Source: an uncultured Clostridia bacterium (lineage in GTDB: Bacteria; Bacillota; Clostridia; Oscillospirales; Ruminococcaceae). Taken from it: a stretch of 11,332 bases of DNA. Below are positions 1-6,001 of the stretch, one piece after another. Made by a program: the position numbers and the translations under genes. Under the pieces are notes generated by a model, which was given only the letters and a program-made list of their open reading frames with translations, was not told the origin of the DNA and searched no databases. The stretch is from contig CALXKG010000142.1 of assembly GCA_944388825.1 (NCBI GenBank), forward strand, positions 1 through 11,332, read 5' to 3'. Position 1 is the first letter of the stretch. Every line of letters starts with the position of its first letter.

Positions 1-1124
1 AAGGCCTCTGGCGGATCGTCGTCACCCGGGACGGCAAGCGGAAGGAGTTCACCTCCGCAAAACCCGGCCGCACCGGCCAGCGGGAAGCCAACAAGAAGGC
101 CGATGCCTGGCTCTCCGGCACCGCGCCTGTCGAACGGCTGCGGGTGCGAGATGCCTACCGGCGTTACAGCGAGGCGCAAATCGGCCTCCGGTCGACTTCC
201 AACGACAAAGATATCCAGACCAAAGGAGAGACCTGGATCCTCCCCTACATCGGTTCAAAATACCTCGACGCCCTGACGCTGGGCGACCTGCAGGCGATCC
301 TCGACGACGCCGACCGCAAAGGGAAAAGCCGCAAAACCATCCGCAACATCCGCGGACGGCTCTCCCACTTCTTCCGGTTCTGCCGCCAGCACGGCTGGAC
401 AAACCTCCGGACGGACGACCTGACGGTCAGCGATCACGCGCCGGTCAAGCCCAAAACAATCCTTCAGCCAGAGGCACTGCGGATCCTGTTCAGCAGCGAC
501 CTGACCTTTTATGGGAAAAGCGGCTCTAAGGTCGAGCCTTACATTCATGCCTATCGGTTCCAAGTCCTGACAGGGCTCCGGCCGGGCGAGCTGCTGGGTC
601 TGAAATGGTCGGATATCCACGAAGGTGTCCTCTACCTGCAGCGCGCAATCAATTACTTTGGAGAAGAAACGCGGGGCAAAAATGACAACGCTATCCGCAG
701 CATTCCCCTCAACTCGATCATGTGCCGGGTATTACAGGATCAGAGAGATTTTCTTCCGAACACAGAGTACATCTTCGGAAATATTACCTCCGAAACCAAC
801 TATCTGAAACACTGGCATCTTTACTGCGCTTACAACCAGATTCCACAAACAACCGTCTATGAACTGCGGCATACTTTTGTCAGCGTTGTCTCCTCTGCCC
901 TGCCAGAAGGGGCGGTCAAACAGCTGGTTGGGCACAGCCGCAATATGGATACCTTCGGCATTTATGGCCACACCGTCAACGGCGACGCCGAGCAAACTGC
1001 CCGTATGCTTGACGGCCGTTTCGCAGCTCTTTTAAACAGCACAGACAGAGAGAAGGCAGCCAGCGGCAAGGATGGAGAATCGGAGTTAAAAGTTGCAAAT
1101 GTTGGGAGTAAAGTTGGGAGTTAG
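1..1124 (+). CDS. Tyrosine recombinase/integrase of an integrated element, N-terminus cut by window edge
   Basis: The reading frame is open from base 3, so the protein starts outside the window; 373 residues are visible. The GTG at 144 is not the start, because the frame upstream encodes a typical arm-binding (AP2-like) N-terminal domain (LWRIVVTRDGKRKEF, bases 6-50). A helical core-binding domain follows at about bases 144-460, then the catalytic domain. Catalytic residues seen are the box I Arg in TGLRPGE (bases 579-581), a beta-hairpin Lys in RGKND, the Arg of YELRHTF, the His of LVGHS, and the Tyr nucleophile in FGIYGHT (bases 963-965). The usual His of HxxR is Tyr here. By family knowledge, such enzymes cut and rejoin att sites of phages, ICEs or islands. 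The gene reads toward the 3' end of tRNA-Ser(GCU), 63 bp away, which suggests that tRNA is the attachment site. Only about 10-20 residues are probably missing. The host element type cannot be told from this end. Confidence 0.93.
   Translation, partial: GLWRIVVTRDGKRKEFTSAKPGRTGQREANKKADAWLSGTAPVERLRVRDAYRRYSEAQIGLRSTSNDKDIQTKGETWILPYIGSKYLDALTLGDLQAILDDADRKGKSRKTIRNIRGRLSHFFRFCRQHGWTNLRTDDLTVSDHAPVKPKTILQPEALRILFSSDLTFYGKSGSKVEPYIHAYRFQVLTGLRPGELLGLKWSDIHEGVLYLQRAINYFGEETRGKNDNAIRSIPLNSIMCRVLQDQRDFLPNTEYIFGNITSETNYLKHWHLYCAYNQIPQTTVYELRHTFVSVVSSALPEGAVKQLVGHSRNMDTFGIYGHTVNGDAEQTARMLDGRFAALLNSTDREKAASGKDGESELKVANVGSKVGS
1093..1121 (+). repeat. Short direct repeats at the 3' end of the integrase gene, possible arm-type sites
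   Basis: GTTGGGAGT occurs at 1101-1109 and again at 1113-1121, a 12-bp period. A weaker copy, GTTGCAAAT, lies at 1093-1101. They encode the C-terminal NVGSKVGS of the integrase. Short direct repeats beside int are often binding sites for the integrase arm-binding domain, but that role is only inferred here. A simple low-complexity protein tail would look the same. Confidence 0.3.
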
Positions 1125-1139
1125 AGAATCGGGCAACGC

Positions 1140-1183
1140 AAAAACCCCGCCAAAGCCGGATTTCTCGGGCTTTAACGGGGTTT
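1140..1183 (-). terminator. Rho-independent terminator of the tRNA-Ser pair, possibly bidirectional
   Basis: AAACCCCG (1142-1149) pairs with CGGGGTTT (1176-1183), and inside it AAAGCC (1152-1157) pairs with GGCTTT (1168-1173). Read on the minus strand, the outer stem is followed by TTTTT, giving a good terminator just after the tRNA-Ser(GCU) 3' end. On the plus strand it lies 17 bp after the integrase stop but has only TTT behind it, so it is a weaker terminator for int. It sits on the element side of the presumed attachment site. Confidence 0.7.
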
Positions 1184-1187
1184 GGAT

Positions 1188-1281
1188 TGGCGGAGTAGGA
1201 GAGACTCGAACTCTCGCGCCGCTTTTTACACGACCTACGCCCTTAGCAGGGGCGCCTCGTCACCAACTTGAGTACTACTCC
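1188..1281 (-). tRNA. tRNA-Ser(GCU), reads AGC/AGU
   Basis: The acceptor stem is GGAGTAG (complement of 1275-1281) with CTACTCC (complement of 1192-1198), then discriminator G and an encoded CCA (complement of 1188-1190). The anticodon loop reads CTGCTAA, so the anticodon is GCT. A long variable arm, typical of tRNA-Ser, precedes the T arm GAGAGTTCGAGTCTCTC. Its 3' end faces the integrase gene, making it the probable integration target. It is the second tRNA in the unit driven by the promoter at 1453-1481. Confidence 0.95.
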
Positions 1282-1316
1282 ATGGTACGTTCCTGTCAAG
1301 AACTGTTAAATTAAAG

Positions 1317-1405
1317 TGGCGGAGAGAGTGGGATTCGAACCCACGGTCGCTTGCGCGATCACCAGTTTTCAAGACTGGCTCCTTAAACCACTCGGACATC
1401 TCTCC
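1317..1405 (-). tRNA. tRNA-Ser(UGA), reads UCA and related codons
   Basis: The acceptor stem GGAGAGA (complement of 1399-1405) pairs with TCTCTCC (complement of 1321-1327), followed by G and an encoded CCA (complement of 1317-1319). The anticodon loop CTTGAAA gives anticodon TGA. A class II long variable arm and the T arm GTGGGTTCGAATCCCAC are present. It is the first tRNA of the pair, with 35 bp to the tRNA-Ser(GCU) gene. Confidence 0.96.
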
Positions 1406-1452
1406 GGGTCTAACCTGGGAGGCGTTGGCGCTTGCCGCACCGAACGATATAT

Positions 1453-1481
1453 ATAATACCACGCTTTCCCCCTTTTGTCAA
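1453..1481 (-). promoter_or_regulatory. Sigma-A promoter of the tRNA-Ser pair
   Basis: On the minus strand, TTGACA (complement of 1476-1481) and TATTAT (complement of 1453-1458) are separated by exactly 17 bp. The start of transcription would be near 1446, about 40 bases before the first tRNA. The -35 is a perfect consensus, as expected for stable-RNA genes. Confidence 0.85.
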
Positions 1482-1503
1482 GCGTTTTTGGAAATTTTTC
1501 TGC

Positions 1504-1534
1504 AAAAAATCCGGCGTTCCGGCGGGCGGCCGGA
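1504..1534 (-). terminator. Terminator of the regulator-kinase-HAD operon
   Basis: Read on the minus strand, TCCGGC (complement of 1529-1534) pairs with GCCGGA (complement of 1510-1515), followed immediately by TTTTTT (1504-1509). It lies 51 bp after the HAD stop. A second stem just upstream, CCGGA/TCCGG around 1530-1570 with inner GCTGCCC/GGGCAGC, shares bases 1530-1534 and so competes with it. Confidence 0.65.
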
Positions 1535-1585
1535 CGCTGCCCCGGCCCTTCCCCACCGGGCAGCATCCGGAAACCGCCGGCCATG

Positions 1586-2278
1586 TCAGCGCGCCGTACA
1601 GGTGCCCATCCTTTCCAGCCAGGGAACCACTTCCCCCAGGTCGTCAAACACCGCCTCGGCGGCGTCCAGCATCTCCTGATCCGGCGGAATCAGGTCCGGT
1701 ATCAGCAGCGCGTGCATCCCGGCGTTTTTAACGCTTAATATGCCGCTGCGGGAATCCTCCAGCCCAATGCACGCCCCCGGTTCCACGCCCAGCAGCCGGG
1801 CGGCGGTCAGATAGATCTCCGGGTCGGGCTTGCTTTTCTCCACCATGTCCCCGCAGACCAGCACATCAAAATATTCCCGCAGCCCCGCCTTTTCCAGGTT
1901 CCATTCGGCGTCCGGCCGGTCGGAAGAGGTCGCCATCGCCACGCCGCGCCCGGTCTGCTTGAGGAAGTGCAGCAGCTCCCGCAACCCTTTTTTGCAGGGC
2001 ATCCCATTGATGTCATAGTACCGCCGCAGGAGCGGCTTTGCCGCCTCCAGAACCGTATCCAGCGTCAGCGCCCCGTGAAAGGTCTCTTCAAAAATCGCCC
2101 GGCAGGCCGCCTTATTCCGCCCCAGGCACCGCTCGTTCACCGCCGTCAGGCCGCCGAACCCCAATTCCCTGCCCACTTCGTTCCAGGCGTCCCGCCCGAC
2201 CCGCTCGGTATCGAACATCAGCCCATCCATATCAAAAACCGCTGCCTGTATCATTTGTTTCACCTTTCTTTTCTCCAT
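1586..2278 (-). CDS. HAD-superfamily hydrolase, beta-phosphoglucomutase-like (subfamily IA)
   Basis: A 230-residue cytoplasmic protein with all four HAD motifs. Motif I is FDMDGLMFDTE, with nucleophile Asp16 and general acid Asp18; motif II is MATSSD near 115-120; the motif III Lys is in KSKPDPEIY (148-150); motif IV is GLEDSRSGI with Glu174/Asp175. A helical cap (about 23-90) after motif I and length near 220-230 fit the beta-phosphoglucomutase/phosphoglycolate phosphatase-like group, so a small phosphorylated sugar is the likely substrate; the exact one cannot be read from sequence. The gene starts four bases after the kinase stop and is almost certainly co-translated. An alternative start is Met9 (base 2254), preceded by GAAAGGTG, which would give a more usual HAD N-terminus; either is possible. 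The terminator at 1504-1534 closes the operon. Confidence 0.9.
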   Translation of the reverse strand: MEKRKVKQMIQAAVFDMDGLMFDTERVGRDAWNEVGRELGFGGLTAVNERCLGRNKAACRAIFEETFHGALTLDTVLEAAKPLLRRYYDINGMPCKKGLRELLHFLKQTGRGVAMATSSDRPDAEWNLEKAGLREYFDVLVCGDMVEKSKPDPEIYLTAARLLGVEPGACIGLEDSRSGILSVKNAGMHALLIPDLIPPDQEMLDAAEAVFDDLGEVVPWLERMGTCTAR

Positions 2279-2282
2279 TCTG

Positions 2283-4034
2283 TTATTCCTTCACCGGCGG
2301 CAGGGTTTCCCCTTCCCGCTCGATCGGGATGGTCATTGTGACGACCGTCCCCTCCTCGGCGACGCTTTCAATATCCATGCTGGCCGCGTCCCCGTAGAGC
2401 AGCAGCAGGCGGCGGTAGACGTTGGCAAACCCGATATGCTGGCCGGTATTTTCCGGCTCCTCTCCCCCATCCAGGACGGCTGCGCGGATCTTCCGCAGCG
2501 TCTCCCGGCTGACGGCAAGGTCCTCGGTCGAAAGGCCGATGCCGTTGTCGGCCACCTTCATCCGCAGCTTGACCCCGTCCCCGACGGCGGCCTCTTCCGC
2601 CGATACGGTGACGGACAGATCCTCCCGCTTGAACTTGTTGTGTTTGACGGTGTTCTCGACAAAGGTTAAAAGCGTCACCGGCGGGATCAGGCAATCGAGC
2701 ATCTCCTCGTCGACATCCTCGGTCAGGACATTCCCGGCGTGGAAGCGGATGTTCTGGATGGTCAAAAACTCCCCGATCTGGTGCAGTTCCTGGGAAAGGG
2801 GCACCTTATGAAAGCTGCCGGTCAGCAGGTACCGGACATAGTCGGATAAAATCAGGCAGAACTCCTGGATGCGGGCATACTGCCGCCGCTCGGCCATCCC
2901 GTACAGGATCGAAAAGCAGTTGACAAAAAAGTGCGGCTTGATCTGGTTTTGCAGATATTCCAGCTCGGTCCTGGTCCGGCGGATCTTCTCCTCGTATACG
3001 TCGATCTTCAGTTCCCGCACCTGCCGCTCCAGGGCGCTGAAGGCGTTTTCCACCTCGTTGAGCTCTGCGAAGCCGTACCGTTTGGAGAACTTCCGCTCCT
3101 GCAGGTAGGCGTTGACGTGCCCCTGGAAAAACTCCAGCGGTTCCTGGATATACCGGCGGAAATAGTAGATGATAAAGAGGCAGAAGGCCAGCACGATCAA
3201 AAAAATGACAAAGACCAGCAGCAGGTAAAACCCGGCGTCCCCCATCTCCAGCACCTGCCGGTCGGCCGCCAGGATGCCGACGGCCATATGCAGCGGCTGT
3301 ACATAAGAGCAGTCAAACCCACGGGCTTCGCAGGTGGTATTTTTCCCCTGCAGCCGCACCCCCAGCGCCTCCACCCTGTCCGCCTCGGTCAGCGGGCGGC
3401 CGGAAGCGCCGATCACCGCATAAAAGCCGTCGGGCGACTGGATGATCTCGTCAAAGAAAGAGAAGATCACCTCGGTCCGGATCCAGCAGCAGAAAAACAT
3501 CCCCTCGCTCTGCATGACCTGCACCATGTAGCCGGTCCCTTCGATGTCGTAATACTGCCAGCGGGTATCGTTCAGCGTATACCGCCCGCCGTCGATATCG
3601 GCCGTGACGGCATCCACCACCTTATAGTCGGTCATATACCCTTCGCTCTGCCCGCTGCACCGGAACCGGAGGTTCAGGCGCGGGGTATAAAAGTAAAATG
3701 TATACCCTTTGTTGATAAACCGCTGGAGGGTGCCGATCTCGGTCATCATACTCCGGGCGGCCTGGTAATACCCGATGTCCCCCCGCTCCGAACGGCGGAT
3801 CTCGTCGGCGTAACGGTCGGTCAGCAGGGTATCGGCAAGGTAATTGTTGATCTGGTCAAACGAATCGTCCGCCTGCTCCATCTGATAGGAAAAGATAGAG
3901 TCGACCCGGTTGGAGACCGCTTCCGCCGACCGGCGGTAACTGTACAGGAAGGAAAGGATCAACAGGATCAGCACCGGCACCAGCAGGGCGATGACCAGCT
4001 TCAGGATCTTTAATAGGGAAGGACGGTTGGTCAT
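2283..4034 (-). CDS. Sensor histidine kinase, YesM-like (His_kinase/HATPase_c)
   Basis: A 583-residue membrane kinase that would autophosphorylate on His and pass phosphate to the regulator encoded just upstream. TM1 is about 11-31; a roughly 235-residue extracytoplasmic sensor region (32-267) fits the size of a Cache-type domain; TM2 is about 268-291. A weak HAMP-like linker (about 292-340) is followed by a coiled segment. The phosphoacceptor His368 is in QNQIKPHFF, matching the QxNPHFLxN signature of this family. The ATPase domain shows an N box (FVENTVKHN, Asn461), a G1 box (DNGIG, 496-500) and a degenerate G2 (GQHIGFANVYRRL). The start is supported by GAGGTG six bases upstream. It lies 64 bp after the regulator and 4 bp before the HAD gene. 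YesM-type kinases often respond to carbohydrates, but the ligand here is unknown. Confidence 0.95.
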   Translation of the reverse strand: MTNRPSLLKILKLVIALLVPVLILLILSFLYSYRRSAEAVSNRVDSIFSYQMEQADDSFDQINNYLADTLLTDRYADEIRRSERGDIGYYQAARSMMTEIGTLQRFINKGYTFYFYTPRLNLRFRCSGQSEGYMTDYKVVDAVTADIDGGRYTLNDTRWQYYDIEGTGYMVQVMQSEGMFFCCWIRTEVIFSFFDEIIQSPDGFYAVIGASGRPLTEADRVEALGVRLQGKNTTCEARGFDCSYVQPLHMAVGILAADRQVLEMGDAGFYLLLVFVIFLIVLAFCLFIIYYFRRYIQEPLEFFQGHVNAYLQERKFSKRYGFAELNEVENAFSALERQVRELKIDVYEEKIRRTRTELEYLQNQIKPHFFVNCFSILYGMAERRQYARIQEFCLILSDYVRYLLTGSFHKVPLSQELHQIGEFLTIQNIRFHAGNVLTEDVDEEMLDCLIPPVTLLTFVENTVKHNKFKREDLSVTVSAEEAAVGDGVKLRMKVADNGIGLSTEDLAVSRETLRKIRAAVLDGGEEPENTGQHIGFANVYRRLLLLYGDAASMDIESVAEEGTVVTMTIPIEREGETLPPVKE

Positions 4035-4098
4035 ACTGTCACCTCACGCTCTGTTCCGTTCAGACAGGCCCGTTTCCGATTTGCGCCGGGCACGCCCT

Positions 4099-5706
4099 TT
4101 ATTTCCGCTTCTTCCGGTACTCCCCCGGCGACAGGCCGGTCTGGTCGTGGAAGACGCTGGAAAAATAGGAAAGGTTGTCGTACCCGACCTGCTGGGCGAC
4201 GGCGCTGACCGGCAGGGCCGTCCCGGCCAACAGCTCTTTCGCCCACTCGATCCGCCGGCGCTTGATATAGGCGGTCAGCGACTGGCCGGTCTTGTCTTTA
4301 AACAGCTTGGCAAAATAATCGGGATTCATGAAGACCGTCCCGGCCAGCACCCCGCGGCTCAGGGGTTCCGACAGGTGGGCGTCGATATACTGCCGTACCT
4401 TTTCGACGGCTGCATCCCCTTCCGGCCGCTCGGACGTCCCGCCGGCCGCCTGTGCGGTGCGGTCGATCAGGTAGTCGGAAAAAGCGGCCATCTGGTCGAC
4501 GGTAGAGATCGCGTCCTCGGTCATCCGCTCAAACTCCGGCCCCGAAAAGAGGGAATGGGCGGAAATGCCGTCCGCCTGGAGGACGGCCATCACCACCTGC
4601 ATCAGGTCCTGGCGGATCATCCGCAGGCCGGTGCGGTTTACATTGCCGTTCATCTTCCCGCTTTCCAGCGTCATCCGGATATACCGCTTGCCCTCTTCCC
4701 ACTGCCCTTCCCGCAGGAACGCCTCCAGCCGGGTGGACAGGTAAGGGGCGACATAGGAACTGTCCCGCTTCTGATAGGAAAAAATGTCATACACCTGGTT
4801 GCAGCCGGTGACGTCGTCCCGGAAGATATCGGCGGCCTTGCGGATCATCACGCCCATAGCGGAGAAGAGGGTATCGGCGCAGTAGTAGCAGTCGGCGCTG
4901 ATGTCCATATGCCGGTTGCAGAAGGCGATAAACTGCCGGCAGGCGGAAATCAGGCCGTCCCGCCCGACCAGCCCGCGGCCCTGCTGGTAAAGGACCATCT
5001 GGTAGGCGCCGGGGGATACCGCGCAGATCCCCTCCACCTGGCAGCCGGGGAGGGAAAAAAGCTCCCGCAGGACATTCTCAAAGGCGGTATCCAGCAGCTC
5101 CCGCCCCCAGTCCATCAGCTTGTTCCCCCGGTAGAGGTCAAAGACCAGCAGGGTAAAGAAATCATCCGGGCGGTACGGGAGCCGCCGCTTATCCGCCTCA
5201 GCCGTGAGCCACTTCCCGTCCGTCTCGCCGGCGGCGTAATAGCGAAACGCCCGGTTCCAGAAATCCACCCGGTTATCCGGCTGGCTCTCCAGCCAGTAGC
5301 CGCCGTAAAGCTGCTGCTGCCGCTCCGCCTGGATCTCCCGCACCCGCCGGAGAGCCGCCCGCAGCTTGTCCGCCAGCTCCTCATACCGGATGGGCTTTAA
5401 GTAGTAGTCAAACGCCTGCAGTTCCACCGCCTTTTTCGCGTAGTTGAATTCCGGGTAAGCGGTGCAGAAAATGGTGACGGTGTCAAAGTCCTGCTCCCGC
5501 ACCCACTCCAGCAGCTTCAAGCCGCTTAAATCGCTCATTTCTATATCGGTCAGCAGCACGTCCGCCGGATGGGCGCGCATCAGCTCCCTGGCCTGCTCGC
5601 CGGTCTTGGCGGTGTATACCGCGTCAAATCCCAGCCCCTTCAGGTCAACGCCGGAGAGGATCCCGTCGATAATATCCGGCTCGTCGTCTACGATCAGCAG
5701 GGTCAT
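4099..5706 (-). CDS. Response regulator, REC plus AraC-type DNA-binding domain (YesN-like)
   Basis: A 535-residue transcription regulator paired with the downstream kinase. The receiver domain (1-120) has the acidic pair Asp7/Asp8, phosphoacceptor Asp54 in LLTDIEM, Thr82 in FCTAY and Lys104 in YYLKP. A long middle region of about 300 residues has no motif that I recognise, which is usual for YesN-type regulators. The last 100 residues form two helix-turn-helix motifs of AraC type (MNPDYFAKLFKDKTGQSL and VAQQVGYDNLSYFSSVF). The frame is open further upstream, but the start is set at 5706 because GGGAGG lies seven bases before that ATG and the protein then begins MTLLIVDDE, the normal REC start. 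It is the first gene of the operon and is divergent from the esterases, its most likely targets. Confidence 0.95.
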   Translation of the reverse strand: MTLLIVDDEPDIIDGILSGVDLKGLGFDAVYTAKTGEQARELMRAHPADVLLTDIEMSDLSGLKLLEWVREQDFDTVTIFCTAYPEFNYAKKAVELQAFDYYLKPIRYEELADKLRAALRRVREIQAERQQQLYGGYWLESQPDNRVDFWNRAFRYYAAGETDGKWLTAEADKRRLPYRPDDFFTLLVFDLYRGNKLMDWGRELLDTAFENVLRELFSLPGCQVEGICAVSPGAYQMVLYQQGRGLVGRDGLISACRQFIAFCNRHMDISADCYYCADTLFSAMGVMIRKAADIFRDDVTGCNQVYDIFSYQKRDSSYVAPYLSTRLEAFLREGQWEEGKRYIRMTLESGKMNGNVNRTGLRMIRQDLMQVVMAVLQADGISAHSLFSGPEFERMTEDAISTVDQMAAFSDYLIDRTAQAAGGTSERPEGDAAVEKVRQYIDAHLSEPLSRGVLAGTVFMNPDYFAKLFKDKTGQSLTAYIKRRRIEWAKELLAGTALPVSAVAQQVGYDNLSYFSSVFHDQTGLSPGEYRKKRK

Positions 5707-5713
5707 GGTTTCG

Positions 5714-5719
5714 CCTCCC
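5714..5719 (-). promoter_or_regulatory. Ribosome binding site fixing the regulator start
   Basis: GGGAGG on the minus strand, seven bases before the ATG at 5706. It rules out the in-frame upstream codons, which overlap the promoter. Confidence 0.85.
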
Positions 5720-5773
5720 TCTTTGTATTCCATATTTACTAAAACAGACAGTTTTTTCCGCCGTATCACATTC

Positions 5774-5802
5774 ATTATATACGAAAACAGGAAAAATTGC
5801 AA
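5774..5802 (-). promoter_or_regulatory. Sigma-A promoter of the regulator-kinase-HAD operon
   Basis: On the minus strand, TTGCAA (complement of 5797-5802) and TATAAT (complement of 5774-5779) are separated by 17 bp. The transcript would start near 5767 and have a leader of about 60 bases. The -10 is perfect and the -35 matches four of six bases. Confidence 0.8.
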
Positions 5803-5845
5803 TCCTGCCGCGCAAATTCCCCGTACAAGGCTATATGGGCCGTTT

Positions 5846-5876
5846 CAAAAAAATGTCCGGAAATCGAAAGAATATC
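5846..5876 (+). promoter_or_regulatory. Candidate tandem half-sites for an AraC-type activator
   Basis: CAAAAAAATGTC (5846-5857) and CGAAAGAATATC (5865-5876) match at 9 of 12 positions, and all three differences are A/G. They lie 19 bp apart, about two helical turns, and end 12 bp before the esterase -35. AraC-family proteins usually bind such direct repeats. The pair is A-rich, so chance similarity is a real possibility. Confidence 0.3.
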
Positions 5877-5885
5877 TCTGATATT
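5871..5885. promoter_or_regulatory. Perfect inverted repeat upstream of the esterase promoter
   Basis: AATATC (5871-5876), spacer TCT, GATATT (5880-5885). It ends three bases before the -35 hexamer, a position suited to a dimeric regulator. It overlaps the second candidate half-site. The protein that binds it, if any, is unknown. Confidence 0.4.
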
Positions 5886-5888
5886 TTA

Positions 5889-5917
5889 TGGAAAATTCTG
5901 CCTGGATGTGCTATAAT
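5889..5917 (+). promoter_or_regulatory. Extended -10 promoter of the esterase operon
   Basis: TGCTATAAT (5909-5917) has a perfect -10 hexamer with a TGn extension. A weak -35, TGGAAA (5889-5894), lies 17 bp upstream. The weak -35 fits a promoter helped by an activator. The transcription start would be near 5924. Confidence 0.75.
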
Positions 5918-5934
5918 AAAAATAAGAAAAATTG

Positions 5935-5981
5935 GCAGAGTGGTTTTCCCGGTTTGGGAAGTTTCTTGTATAACCCTCTGC
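5935..5981 (+). other. Foldable 5' leader of the esterase mRNA
   Basis: GCAGAG (5935-5940) pairs with CTCTGC (5976-5981), and GGTT (5942-5945) pairs with AACC (5972-5975), giving a 10-bp stem with one bulged T. Inside it TTCCC (5946-5950) pairs with GGGAA (5956-5960). The fold begins about 11 bases into the transcript and ends four bases before the GAAAGG ribosome binding site. There is no U-tract, so it is not a terminator. It matches no riboswitch class I recognise. It may protect the mRNA 5' end or affect translation. Confidence 0.45.
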
Positions 5982-6001
5982 ACCGAAAGGAATGAACCCC
6001 C

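Noticed and set aside
144..146. GTG as the integrase start
   Set aside because: The upstream frame is open and encodes a normal arm-binding domain, so the true start is outside the window.
2931..4013. A 360-residue plus-strand frame opposite the kinase
   Set aside because: Antisense shadow of a kinase with clear H, N and G boxes.
3991..5400. A 469-residue open frame on the plus strand
   Set aside because: Antisense to the response regulator; Pro/His/Gly-rich composition without domain logic.
5924..6001. A known riboswitch in the esterase leader
   Set aside because: The region is under 80 bases and shows no conserved aptamer core that I recognise; only simple stems are present.
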